Source: Cellvibrio fontiphilus_A (GTDB lineage: Bacteria; Pseudomonadota; Gammaproteobacteria; Pseudomonadales; Cellvibrionaceae). From it: a stretch of DNA of 64,000 nt. The stretch spans positions 124,001 through 188,000 of the forward strand of contig NZ_JBHRTF010000006.1 of NCBI RefSeq assembly GCF_042646205.1. Direction: 5' to 3'. Below the pieces are notes generated by a model. It ran no database searches, was not told the DNA's origin, and worked only from the letters and a program-made list of their open reading frames with translations. The first letter of the stretch is position 1, and each line of letters opens with the position of its first letter. The position numbers were made by a program, and so were the translations under genes. Positions 22,420-31,425 of the stretch are shown in pieces.

Positions 22420-24327
22420 ATGTCACTTGCACGCCTGCCGATTATTGTGGGGTTTGGGGGATTCAACGCCGCAGGGCGTAGTTCGGGTCACCATGCTTAT
22501 CGCCGGATGGTCATCGAAAGCCTTGATGCTGCAGAACGCCAGGAGACCTTGGCTGGATTGGCAGTGATGATGGGGTTGATCAGCTTTGCTGACGGAAGTT
22601 ACCGTGATCGGGAAGGCCAGCCGTTGGGTCTGCCGGAGATTGAGGTGCGATACGGCGCCGAAATTCTGGACGGGACCCTAATAAGACGTATCGATAAAAC
22701 CTTTTTTGATGTGGATGCTGCGCACTGGCAAAAGTCGGCGACCATTGGGCTTGAGGGCGCGCCCTTGGTATTTGAATTGCGCAAGCGTGACCTGCCGGAG
22801 CCTGTTCCAGAGGGCTGGCAGTTGGAAGAGGTGGATACTGATCGGGTGCGCGTAACCGCGCCGTCAGGGCTGAATGTCAAGTTTGATAGCTACCGCGATT
22901 TGCCGGTGAAATCAGCTGGCCAAATGCCGCGCGGTTTTGAACCGGGTTCGCTCTATAACTCACATTACCATCCCCGTGCATTGCAACTGGCGGTCATAGG
23001 TGCTTCAGATGCGCTCAGGTCGACAGGTCTATCCTGGCAGACAATTATTAGCGCGGTACAGCCTGATGAGGTTGGGGTGTATGCCAGTAATGTGATGAGC
23101 CAGATGGATGAAAACGGCTTTGGTGGATTGTTGCAATCCCGCTTGAAAGGTAATCGGGTAAGCGCTAAGCAGTGCCCTTTGGGTTTGAATACCATGCCAG
23201 CTGACTTCGTGAATGCCTATATTCTGGGAAGTGTAGGGCAGACGGGTGCTATCACCGGTGCTTGCGCATCCTTTCTGTACAACCTACAGGCGGCCGCTGA
23301 TGATATATCTGCCGGTAAGTGCCGCGTCGCTCTGGTTGGTTGCGCGGAAGCCCCGATAGTGGCTGAAATCATAGATGGTTACGCAACCATGGGGGCGCTT
23401 GCAAGCGAAGACAAGCTGAAGAAATTGGATGGCGTGGACGAGGCAGATCCGCGTCGCACCAGCCGACCTTTCGGTGAGAATGCTGGCTTTACTATGGCAG
23501 AGGCGAGCCAATACATCGTATTGATGGATGATGCATTAGTGATGGAGTTGGGTGCGGATGTTCATGGCGCCGTGGGTGACGTATTCATCAATGCGGATGG
23601 TTTTAAAAAGTCCATTTCTGCACCGGGGCCAGGCAATTACATCACCATGGCTAAGGCTGTCGCTTCTGCCCGGGCAATCCTTGGTGATGAGTCTGTGCAG
23701 AAGCGCTCCTTGATTCAGGCGCATGGTTCAAGCACGCCACAAAATCGGGTGACTGAATCGCAGATTTTTGATCAGATCGCCAAAGTTTTTAATATTACCA
23801 ATTGGCCTGTGGCGGCGGTCAAAGCTTATGTGGGTCATTCTTTATCGGCCGCAAGCGGCGAGCAGTTGATTGCCAGTTTGGGGGTTTTTAAATACGGCAT
23901 AGTGCCGGGCATCAAAACCATCGATAAGGTGGCTGATGATGTTTATGCGGAGCGACTGGCTATCTCCACCAGCGACCAAATTCGTCAAGAGCCAATCGAT
24001 GTTGCCTTTCTGAATTCAAAAGGCTTTGGTGGTAACAATGCGACCGCCAGTATTTTTGCCCCTCATATTGTGGATGCAATGTTAGAGCGTCGTTATGGCG
24101 AACAAAAGTTTGCCCAGTACAAAGCTGCTAGGCAGCAGGTTCAGGCGGCGGCCACTGATTATGATGCGGCTGCACTGAAAGGTGATTTTTCTACTATTTA
24201 CCATTTTGGTGAAGGGCTGATTGATGAGTCGATGATCCGGGTGGATCAGCAGCAGTTGACTCTCCCGGGTTTCGTGCAAGCTATTGATTTGCAATTTACT
24301 AATCGATTTGCGGATATGTTTGACTAG
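22420..24327 (+). CDS. fabY: Beta-ketoacyl synthase FabY
   Basis: 635 residues, close to FabY of Pseudomonas aeruginosa. The start at 22420 is supported by GGAG at -9 and by the conserved L-P-I-I-V-G-F-G-G; a GTG at 22360 would add 20 residues. The thiolase-fold catalytic triad is visible: C282 (G-A-C-A-S), H435 (Q-A-H-G-S-S) and H473 (V-G-H-S). FabY starts fatty acid synthesis from acetyl-CoA and malonyl-ACP in place of FabH. The long N-terminal region before the synthase core is normal for this family. Confidence 0.92.
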   Translation: MSLARLPIIVGFGGFNAAGRSSGHHAYRRMVIESLDAAERQETLAGLAVMMGLISFADGSYRDREGQPLGLPEIEVRYGAEILDGTLIRRIDKTFFDVDAAHWQKSATIGLEGAPLVFELRKRDLPEPVPEGWQLEEVDTDRVRVTAPSGLNVKFDSYRDLPVKSAGQMPRGFEPGSLYNSHYHPRALQLAVIGASDALRSTGLSWQTIISAVQPDEVGVYASNVMSQMDENGFGGLLQSRLKGNRVSAKQCPLGLNTMPADFVNAYILGSVGQTGAITGACASFLYNLQAAADDISAGKCRVALVGCAEAPIVAEIIDGYATMGALASEDKLKKLDGVDEADPRRTSRPFGENAGFTMAEASQYIVLMDDALVMELGADVHGAVGDVFINADGFKKSISAPGPGNYITMAKAVASARAILGDESVQKRSLIQAHGSSTPQNRVTESQIFDQIAKVFNITNWPVAAVKAYVGHSLSAASGEQLIASLGVFKYGIVPGIKTIDKVADDVYAERLAISTSDQIRQEPIDVAFLNSKGFGGNNATASIFAPHIVDAMLERRYGEQKFAQYKAARQQVQAAATDYDAAALKGDFSTIYHFGEGLIDESMIRVDQQQLTLPGFVQAIDLQFTNRFADMFD

Positions 24328-24519
24328 ATTTAGTGGTTGGATTGACTCCAACCCACAGTCACTAGGGGGGGGTAATACTGTTGATTGCCTCTGCGGCCTA
24401 TACAAAGCTATTTCTTTCCCTTAAAATGCCGCGCCTTTCGTACAGCTTATTGTGCGACTAACGATTTTAACTTGAAAGGCTTGCCTTTCCCTTACAGTAA
24501 ACACAGGAAGAAGACCTCA

Positions 24520-24768
24520 ATGGTAACTATTCGTCTGTCACGTGGTGGCTCTAAAAAGCGCCCTTTTTATCATCTGACCGTAACTAACAGCCGTAGCGCC
24601 CGTAACGGCCGCTTCATTGAGCGCATCGGTTTCTTCAATCCGGTTGCCCGTGGTCAAGAAGAGCGTCTGCGCATCGATGCAGATCGTTTGCAATACTGGG
24701 TTGGTCAAGGTGCGCAATTTTCCGAGCGCGCTGAACAACTGGTTAAAGAAAGCAAGAAAGCAGCTTAA
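24520..24768 (+). CDS. rpsP: 30S ribosomal protein S16
   Basis: 82 residues from the ATG at 24520 with AGGAAGAAG upstream. Matches S16 throughout (M-V-T-I-R-L-S-R-G-G-S-K-K-R-P-F, then G-F-F-N-P-V-A). It helps 16S rRNA folding during small-subunit assembly and leads the conserved rpsP-rimM-trmD-rplS operon. Confidence 0.98.
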   Translation: MVTIRLSRGGSKKRPFYHLTVTNSRSARNGRFIERIGFFNPVARGQEERLRIDADRLQYWVGQGAQFSERAEQLVKESKKAA

Positions 24769-24797
24769 TCGTTTGCTCATAACAGTAAAGGCGCCTG

Positions 24798-25334
24798 ATG
24801 TCTGCGGAATCCAATTTAGTTAACGTCGGGCGAATTACCGCTGTTTACGGTGTGAAAGGGTGGGTGAAAGTCCACTCTTACACTGAGCCGCAAGAGAATC
24901 TTTTTGAATATCATCCTTGGTTCCTGAAGAGCAAGCATGGTGTAAAAAAAATCGAAATCGATGATGCCAGACCGCATGGCGACGCTTTTGTTGCGCACAT
25001 TGTTGGTGTAGATGATCGTGATCTAGCTATGCAGTACACTGCGGCTGATATTGCAATTGAACGTGATTTGCTGCCTGAGCTGGATGAGGGTGAATACTAT
25101 TGGAGTCAGTTGGAAGGCTTAGTGGTATTTACGCAGTTTGATGGCAAGCGGCAGCGTCTAGGTGTTGTTTCCAAAATCATGGAGACGGGCGCTAATGATG
25201 TGCTGGTAGTTGCCGGCGATGCTGGAAGTATCGACCAGCGTGAACGTTTGATTCCCTATGTGCCGGATCAGTTCGTTTTGTCGATTGATTTGACCGTTGG
25301 CGAAATGCTGGTGGATTGGGATCCCGAGTTCTAG
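24798..25334 (+). CDS. rimM: Ribosome maturation factor RimM
   Basis: 178 residues. N-terminal RimM domain (G-R-I-T-A-V-Y-G-V-K-G-W-V-K-V) and C-terminal PRC-barrel (E-Y-Y-W-S-Q-L-E-G-L-V-V). It binds S19 and assists maturation of the 30S head. Its coding region ends before trmD, with the trmD ribosome site in the short gap. Confidence 0.97.
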   Translation: MSAESNLVNVGRITAVYGVKGWVKVHSYTEPQENLFEYHPWFLKSKHGVKKIEIDDARPHGDAFVAHIVGVDDRDLAMQYTAADIAIERDLLPELDEGEYYWSQLEGLVVFTQFDGKRQRLGVVSKIMETGANDVLVVAGDAGSIDQRERLIPYVPDQFVLSIDLTVGEMLVDWDPEF

Positions 25335-25380
25335 GAACCAGTCGATCGCGCACATTAAAGGCGAGAGGAGTTATCGTCAA

Positions 25381-26154
25381 TTGCTCAAGATTGCGGTTAT
25401 CTCTATCTTCCCTGAAATGTTTAATGCGATTTCCGGGTTTGGTGTTTCCGGCAGGGCGATTAAGCAATCGCTTGTCGAGTTAAAAGTTATAACGCCACGT
25501 GATTTTGCCCATGATCGCCATTCAACAGTAGATGATCGCCCCTATGGCGGTGGTCCTGGAATGGTAATGATGGTTCAGCCTTTGCGCGATGCAATTGCAG
25601 AGGCGAAGCAATGGGCGGGTAATGACGCAAAAGTTATTTACCTGTCGCCACAAGGCAGAACAATGGATCAGGCTGGTGTAACTGAGTTGGCCAAATGCTC
25701 CAAAATGATTCTCTTGGCGGGTCGCTATGAGGGGATTGACGAGCGTTTATTGCAAACTGTTATCGATGAAGAATGGTCCATTGGTGATTACGTACTAAGC
25801 GGCGGTGAGCTGCCAGCAATGGTGCTGATCGATGCAGTGATAAGATTGATTCCCGGTGCCTTGGGGCACGCTCTCTCTGCAGAGCAGGATTCATTTACGG
25901 ACGGCTTGTTGGATTGCCCCCACTATACTCGTCCGGAAGATTTTGAAGGAATGCGTGTACCTGAGGTGTTGTTGTCGGGTAATCACGAACTTATTCGGCG
26001 CTGGCGTTTGAAACAAGCGTTAGGGCGAACGTGGCTAAAAAGGCCAGATTTATTGCATGCAATAAAATTAACCGAGGAGCAGCAAAAGCTGTTGACGGAA
26101 TATCGTCGTGACCTTGATACGACAAACTCTAGCTGTGAAGCTATAGACTCTTAG
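25381..26154 (+). CDS. trmD: tRNA (guanine-37-N1)-methyltransferase
   Basis: 257 residues from the TTG at 25381, chosen because GAGAGGAG lies about 10 bp before it and the family start (I-A-V-I-S-I-F-P-E-M-F) follows at once; starts further upstream would run into rimM. The SPOUT trefoil-knot motifs are visible: S-P-Q-G-R, G-R-Y-E-G-I-D-E-R and I-G-D-Y-V-L-S-G-G-E. It methylates G37 of tRNAs for Leu, Pro and Arg and prevents frameshifting. The TTG start probably lowers output relative to its ribosomal-protein neighbours. Confidence 0.97.
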   Translation: MLKIAVISIFPEMFNAISGFGVSGRAIKQSLVELKVITPRDFAHDRHSTVDDRPYGGGPGMVMMVQPLRDAIAEAKQWAGNDAKVIYLSPQGRTMDQAGVTELAKCSKMILLAGRYEGIDERLLQTVIDEEWSIGDYVLSGGELPAMVLIDAVIRLIPGALGHALSAEQDSFTDGLLDCPHYTRPEDFEGMRVPEVLLSGNHELIRRWRLKQALGRTWLKRPDLLHAIKLTEEQQKLLTEYRRDLDTTNSSCEAIDS

Positions 26155-26164
26155 GAGAATATCA

Positions 26165-26515
26165 ATGACTAACCCAATTATTCAGGCGTTGGAAAACGAA
26201 CAACTGAAAGCAAGCGTTACCGAATTTTCACCAGGCGATACTGTTATTGTAAACGTGAAAGTAAAAGAAGGTGATCGCGAGCGTGTACAGGCTTACGAAG
26301 GCGTTGTAATTGCTATTCGTAATCGTGGTTTGAACTCTGCTTTTACCGTGCGCAAAATTTCTCACGGTGTTGGTGTTGAGCGTACCTTTCAAACTCACAG
26401 TCCATTGATTGAGAGCGTTGTTCTCAAGCGTCGTGGCGATGTGCGTCAAGCTAAGCTGTATTACCTGCGTGACCTTACTGGTAAGGCTGCTCGTATCAAA
26501 GAGAAGTTGGTATAA
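26165..26515 (+). CDS. rplS: 50S ribosomal protein L19
   Basis: 116 residues with the L19 patterns F-x-P-G-D-T-V-I-V-N-V-K-V, F-Q-T-H-S-P-L-I and R-R-G-D-V-R-Q-A-K-L-Y-Y-L-R. It lies at the subunit interface. TAGGAG precedes the ATG. Last gene of the rpsP operon, closed by a strong terminator. Confidence 0.98.
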   Translation: MTNPIIQALENEQLKASVTEFSPGDTVIVNVKVKEGDRERVQAYEGVVIAIRNRGLNSAFTVRKISHGVGVERTFQTHSPLIESVVLKRRGDVRQAKLYYLRDLTGKAARIKEKLV

Positions 26516-26558
26516 GTTTTACTTTTCACATTTGCTTTTTAACGAGTGTGTGAAAAAC

Positions 26559-26590
26559 AAAAAGCCGGACAGGATACTGTCCGGCTTTTT
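26559..26590 (+). terminator. Terminator of the rpsP operon
   Basis: A 14-bp perfect stem (AAAAAGCCGGACAG with CTGTCCGGCTTTTT) with the loop GATA and a T-run. Confidence 0.95.
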
Positions 26591-26668
26591 GTTTATTGGC
26601 ATGGCGTTGCCGTGGCGAGAGTAAATGGCTAAAGTCCGCGTAAATGATTATCGAAACAGTTGAGAATT

Positions 26669-27589
26669 ATGACCGGGGATAGTCGAGGTAATATTTCTAT
26701 TGGGGATTCCTTATTAATTGGAGATTTCCTTGATGCTATTTGGATGGAAAAAGGCCTAAGTGCTAATACTCAAGAGTCTTACCGGCGCGACCTGAGTCAG
26801 TTTGCCCTATGGTTGGCGGGCTGTGGAAGGGATCTTATAAGTGCTGACGCGGCATTGATTCAGGATTATTTGAATGATCGCCTGCAAGCCCGGCTTTCCA
26901 GTCGGACCGCAGCACGTTTTTTGTCATGCTTGCGCGGCTTTTATCGTTATCTTTTGCGTGAAAACAGGTTATCTGAAAATCCTCTGGCGCTTATCGATAA
27001 TCCAAAATTATCGCCTTCCTTGCCGAAATCTTTAACTGAAGCTGATGTCGAAGCATTGCTTGCTGCGCCCGATACTGATGATCCCATAGGTTTGCGTGAT
27101 AGAACCATGTTAGAGGTTCTTTATGCCTGTGGGCTGCGGGTGAGTGAGCTGGTGGGCTTGACCATGTCACAGATTAATTTGCGACAAAATGTTGTTCGTG
27201 TGATGGGAAAGGGCAGCAAAGAGCGGCTTATCCCAATGGGGGAAGAGGCGGCGGCATGGCTGCAGAGGTATTTTTGCGAAGCGCGACCTATTTTGCTGAA
27301 TAATCTTCCTGATGAGGTAGTATTTCCCAGCGCGCGTGCCCAGCTGATGACGCGCCAGACCTTTTGGTATCGCATTAAGCACTGGGCGAGTGTGGCCGGA
27401 ATACAGAAGGACTTGTCGCCGCATACTTTACGGCACGCTTTCGCGACCCATTTATTGAATCACGGTGCCGATTTGCGTGTGGTACAGTTGCTGCTCGGTC
27501 ACAGTGATCTGTCCACCACACAGATTTATACCCACGTGGCAAAACTGCGCATGAAGCAGCAACACGCAGAGCATCATCCGCGCGGTTAG
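26669..27589 (+). CDS. xerD: Tyrosine recombinase XerD
   Basis: 306 residues from the ATG at 26669. N-terminal SAM-like core-binding domain (about 20-105), then the catalytic domain with A-C-G-L-R-V-S-E-L, G-K-G-S-K-E-R, H-T-L-R-H-A-F-A-T-H, L-L-G-H and the Tyr of T-Q-I-Y-T-H-V, giving the R-K-H-R-H-Y set. With XerC it resolves chromosome dimers at dif. XerD rather than XerC is favoured by the neighbouring dsbC, as in Pseudomonas (xerD-dsbC-hom-thrC). Confidence 0.94.
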   Translation: MTGDSRGNISIGDSLLIGDFLDAIWMEKGLSANTQESYRRDLSQFALWLAGCGRDLISADAALIQDYLNDRLQARLSSRTAARFLSCLRGFYRYLLRENRLSENPLALIDNPKLSPSLPKSLTEADVEALLAAPDTDDPIGLRDRTMLEVLYACGLRVSELVGLTMSQINLRQNVVRVMGKGSKERLIPMGEEAAAWLQRYFCEARPILLNNLPDEVVFPSARAQLMTRQTFWYRIKHWASVAGIQKDLSPHTLRHAFATHLLNHGADLRVVQLLLGHSDLSTTQIYTHVAKLRMKQQHAEHHPRG

Positions 27590-27637
27590 GAGTCAGGTGT
27601 TAAATCCATATTTTCTTCACTTTTAAGAGATAATTAG

Positions 27638-28435
27638 ATGATAAAAACATTAAAAAAATTTGGTTTTATCGCTTTGCTGGGCTTTACAGGCAGTGCATGC
27701 ATATCGGTACCTATCGCTTCAGCCCAGGGTGAACTGTTAAAGCGTAAAACCACTGAGGAAACCATTTTGGAAAAACTGCGTCAGGCGCGTCCTGATATTA
27801 ATTTTGGTGAGCCTCGCCCTGCTGTTATTAAGGGGTTGTACCAAGTGCAGGTTCCGGGTGGGCCGTTGTTGTTCGTTACACCAGAGGGTGACAAATTTAT
27901 CGCTGGTGAAGTGTTTGGAATTGATGCGAGTGGATTTTCAAAAATTGAAGATCCTTATGTTATCGAGGAGCGTAAAAAGGCTCTAGCTAGCTTGAATTCA
28001 AAAGACAGTATTGTTTTTAAACCGAAAGGTAAAACCAAAGCTGTTGTGTATGTGTTTACTGATATCGATTGCGGATACTGTCGCAAGTTGCATAGTCAGA
28101 TGCACACCTACAACGAAGGTGGTCAAGAAAAACCGGGCTACAACGATTTAGGTATAGAGATCCGTTATTTGGCTTATCCGCGCGCGGGTATTCCTAGCCC
28201 TTCTGCGGATAAGCTGATATCTACTTGGTGCGCCAAAGACAAGCAAGATGCTATGACTAAATTAAAGGCAGGCCAAACAGTTGCCAATGCGGTTTGCGAT
28301 AATCCGGTAGCTAAACAATTTCAGTTAGGTGGCCAGTTGGGGGTTAATGGAACGCCCGCGCTGTTCTTGCCGGATGGCAAATTGATGCCCGGCTATTTGC
28401 CTCCTGAAGAGCTTGCAAAAACTCTGGGTATATAA
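27638..28435 (+). CDS. dsbC: Periplasmic disulfide isomerase DsbC
   Basis: 265 residues: a signal peptide (to about 31), N-terminal dimerisation domain, linker helix and thioredoxin-fold domain with the active site C-G-Y-C (in D-I-D-C-G-Y-C-R-K-L-H). The cis-Pro loop G-T-P-A-L-F and a second cysteine pair (C-A-K-D, V-C-D) typical of DsbC are present. It repairs wrong disulfides, kept reduced by DsbD. Confidence 0.95.
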   Translation: MIKTLKKFGFIALLGFTGSACISVPIASAQGELLKRKTTEETILEKLRQARPDINFGEPRPAVIKGLYQVQVPGGPLLFVTPEGDKFIAGEVFGIDASGFSKIEDPYVIEERKKALASLNSKDSIVFKPKGKTKAVVYVFTDIDCGYCRKLHSQMHTYNEGGQEKPGYNDLGIEIRYLAYPRAGIPSPSADKLISTWCAKDKQDAMTKLKAGQTVANAVCDNPVAKQFQLGGQLGVNGTPALFLPDGKLMPGYLPPEELAKTLGI

Positions 28436-28501
28436 CTTTTATGGTGTGTTTACCCCTACTTTGAAAGTTCTTGCCAACCGCTTTACCCCTGCATTGACAC
28501 T

Positions 28502-28535
28502 GACGGCCACCATGAGTATGGTGGCCGTCTTTTTA
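28502..28535 (+). terminator. Terminator between dsbC and hom
   Basis: A perfect 12-bp stem (GACGGCCACCAT with ATGGTGGCCGTC), loop GAGT, then TTTTTATT. It separates hom from the dsbC transcript, so a promoter for hom should lie in the 40 bp that follow or read-through must occur. Confidence 0.92.
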
Positions 28536-28577
28536 TTATTGGCGTAGTTTTCACTAGCATTTAACGAGGAATTCACC

Positions 28578-29882
28578 TTGAAACCGGTAAGAGTTGGCAT
28601 CTGCGGTCTTGGCACCGTGGGCAGTGGTACAGTAAATATTCTCACGCGCAATAAGGCGCTGATTGATGCCCGTGCCGGCTGCGACATTACCATAGTGCAA
28701 ATTGGCGCACGTCGTGATAACCCCAATTGCGACACATCCGCATTTAATGTGACTCGAGATGTATTTGATGTGGTGAATAACCCGGATGTAGATGTTCTGG
28801 TTGAAGTAATGGGTGGTACCACTGTTGCTAAGGATCTTATTCTCAAAGCGATTGAAAATGGTAAACACATTATTACCGCTAACAAGGCTTTGATCGCCCA
28901 TCACGGCAATGAAATTTTTGCTGCGGCAAAAGCCAAAGGTGTGACCGTTGCTTTTGAGGCTGCTGTTGCTGGTGGTATCCCTATTATCAAGGCGATTCGC
29001 GAGGGTTTGGCAGCAAATAAGATTGAATGGCTCGCCGGCATTATTAACGGCACGGGTAACTTCATTCTCACTGAAATGCGCGACAAGGGTCGCTCTTTTG
29101 AAGATGTCTTGGCCGAAGCCCAGGCGCTAGGCTATGCCGAAGCTGACCCAACCTTTGATGTTGAGGGTATAGACGCTGCGCATAAACTGGTAATCCTTGC
29201 GTCGCTGGCATTTGGTATTCCGCTTGAAATCAACAAGGTATTTACTGAGGGAATTACCAAAATTGCTACTGAGGACGTGACCTACGCTGAGGAGCTGGGG
29301 TATCGCATTAAAAATCTTGGCATTGCACGTCGTACTGATAAAGGAATTGAACTGCGTGTACATCCCACGCTAATCCCTGAAAAGCGCCTGATTGCTAATG
29401 TTGATGGTGTGATGAACGCAGTGTTGGTAAAAGGTGATGCTGTAGGCGCTACGTTGTATTACGGTGCAGGCGCGGGTGCTGAACCTACAGGCTCCTCAAT
29501 TGTCGGTGATATTGTTGATGTGGCGCGCACGCTTACGGCTTCGCCGGAACACCGTGTGCCTTATTTGGGTTTTGGTGCAGATTTTGTTTCGGCGCAGCCC
29601 ATACTGGCTATCGAAGAGGTAGAAACCGCTAACTATTTGCGCATGTCGGCGCAGGATAAGCCGGGTGTTTTATCAAAAATAGCCACTATCCTGAGCGATT
29701 CGGGCATTAGTATCGAGGCGATGATTCAGCGCGAAGCCAAAGAGGGCGAGTCTACCGTACCACTGATTTTGCTTACCAATAAAGTGCAGGACAAGAAACT
29801 CACCGCCGCGATTCGTAGCATAGAAACGCTTGACTCTATTACCGGTGCGGTACAGCGCATCCGTGTTGAAGCATTGAAATAA
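28578..29882 (+). CDS. hom: Homoserine dehydrogenase
   Basis: 434 residues from a TTG start that follows CGAGGA by 7 bp. Rossmann motif G-I-C-G-L-G-T-V-G-S-G at the N-terminus, catalytic domain with N-K-A-L-I-A and G-I-I-N-G-T-G-N-F, and a C-terminal ACT domain (about 350-430) for threonine feedback. It reduces aspartate semialdehyde to homoserine. It is the monofunctional enzyme, not fused to aspartokinase, and is followed by thrC at 15 bp. Confidence 0.97.
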   Translation: MKPVRVGICGLGTVGSGTVNILTRNKALIDARAGCDITIVQIGARRDNPNCDTSAFNVTRDVFDVVNNPDVDVLVEVMGGTTVAKDLILKAIENGKHIITANKALIAHHGNEIFAAAKAKGVTVAFEAAVAGGIPIIKAIREGLAANKIEWLAGIINGTGNFILTEMRDKGRSFEDVLAEAQALGYAEADPTFDVEGIDAAHKLVILASLAFGIPLEINKVFTEGITKIATEDVTYAEELGYRIKNLGIARRTDKGIELRVHPTLIPEKRLIANVDGVMNAVLVKGDAVGATLYYGAGAGAEPTGSSIVGDIVDVARTLTASPEHRVPYLGFGADFVSAQPILAIEEVETANYLRMSAQDKPGVLSKIATILSDSGISIEAMIQREAKEGESTVPLILLTNKVQDKKLTAAIRSIETLDSITGAVQRIRVEALK

Positions 29883-29897
29883 TTTAGGATTCCTACC

Positions 29898-31295
29898 GTG
29901 AAATACATCAGTACCCGCGGCCTTGCGCCAGCACTTAATTTTGAAGAGGTTGTGCTCACCGGTTTGGCACCTGATGGTGGGCTGTATGTGCCAGAAACCT
30001 TGCCAACCTTCAGCCAGGAAGAAATCGCCTCGTGGGCGGGTTTGTCATATCAAGAACTGGCATTTAATGTGATGAAACCTTTTGTTGCTGGCGCCGTCAG
30101 CGATGAGGATTTCAAAAAAATTATCGCTGATGCTTACTCAACATTCCGTCACGATGCCATTGCTCCGCTGGTACAAACCGCACACAACGAGTGGATTCTG
30201 GAATTGTTCCAGGGGCCAACTCTGGCATTTAAAGACTTTGCGTTGCAATTCCTGGGGCACTTGCTTGATCACCTGTTGAAAAAGCGCAACCAAAAAGTAG
30301 TAGTCATGGGCGCTACCTCTGGTGATACAGGATCTGCTGCGATCGAAGGCTGTCGTCGCTGCGATAATATCGATATTTTTATTATGCATCCGCATAACCG
30401 TGTATCGAATGTTCAGCGCCGTCAAATGACGACGGTGTTGGCTCCTAATGTATTTAACATCGCCCTCGAAGGAAATTTTGACGATTGCCAGAATATGGTG
30501 AAAGCCAGTTTTGGCGACCAATCTTTTCTACCTGATGGCCGCCAATTGGTTGCAGTTAACTCGATCAACTGGGCGCGCATTATGGCCCAAATCGTTTATT
30601 ACTTTTACGCTGGGCTGGCTTTGGGTGCACCGCATCGCCCAGTTGCCTTTTCGGTTCCTACTGGTAACTTCGGCGATATCTTTGCTGGATATTTGGCCAA
30701 AAAAATGGGCTTACCCGTTGATCAACTAGTTATTGCTACCAACAGCAATGATATTTTGCATCGCTGTATCAGTAGCAATGATCATAGTAAACATCAGTTG
30801 CAGCATACTCTATCGCCCAGTATGGATATTATGGTGTCCAGCAATTTTGAGCGTATGTTGTTTGACTTATACGATCGCGATGGCAATGCCATTCGTCAGC
30901 TGATGGAAGATTTTAAATCTGGCAGTATGACTTTAAAAGAATCAGCATTGGTACGCGCGCGCGAATTATTTACCAGTTATGGTGTGAGTGATGAGGTTAC
31001 TATCGATGTAATTCGTTCAGTATTCGATCGCACCGAATACCTGCTTGATCCACATACCGCTATTGGGGTTGAGGCGGCGCGTAAAACACGTCGCCGCAAG
31101 GATATTCCAATGGTAGTACTTGCAACTGCACATCCAGCCAAGTTCCCCGAGGCGGTACGCAAAGCAGGTCAGGATACTGACCCGGCATTGCCGCATCATA
31201 TGCAGGATCTTTTCGAGCGCGATGAACGTTACACTGTACTTCCGCAAGATTTGGCTAAAGTGCAGCAATTTGTTGCCGCAAATGTACGCAAATAA
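29898..31295 (+). CDS. thrC: Threonine synthase
   Basis: 465 residues from a GTG start. PLP-enzyme fold type II: the PLP lysine is in G-P-T-L-A-F-K-D-F-A, with the glycine-rich phosphate loop in A-T-S-G-D-T-G-S-A-A. The N-terminus (K-Y-I-S-T-R-G) is typical of the long proteobacterial form. It converts phosphohomoserine to threonine and shares an operon with hom; the homoserine kinase gene is not in the window. Confidence 0.97.
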   Translation: MKYISTRGLAPALNFEEVVLTGLAPDGGLYVPETLPTFSQEEIASWAGLSYQELAFNVMKPFVAGAVSDEDFKKIIADAYSTFRHDAIAPLVQTAHNEWILELFQGPTLAFKDFALQFLGHLLDHLLKKRNQKVVVMGATSGDTGSAAIEGCRRCDNIDIFIMHPHNRVSNVQRRQMTTVLAPNVFNIALEGNFDDCQNMVKASFGDQSFLPDGRQLVAVNSINWARIMAQIVYYFYAGLALGAPHRPVAFSVPTGNFGDIFAGYLAKKMGLPVDQLVIATNSNDILHRCISSNDHSKHQLQHTLSPSMDIMVSSNFERMLFDLYDRDGNAIRQLMEDFKSGSMTLKESALVRARELFTSYGVSDEVTIDVIRSVFDRTEYLLDPHTAIGVEAARKTRRRKDIPMVVLATAHPAKFPEAVRKAGQDTDPALPHHMQDLFERDERYTVLPQDLAKVQQFVAANVRK

Positions 31296-31315
31296 TCTCG
31301 CTGAAATACCGTGAG

Positions 31316-31351
31316 AAAAACGCCGCAGGGATCAACTCCTGCGGCGTTTTT
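31316..31351 (+). terminator. Terminator after thrC
   Basis: CGCCGCAGG pairs with CCTGCGGCG around an 8-base loop, flanked by A5 and T5 runs. Confidence 0.93.
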
Positions 31352-31425
31352 ATTTGCAATCAAGAATTGATATATAGAGCATAAGTTTTGCTCAATCATC
31401 GCCCTTATTTTTCAAGAATATTTTT

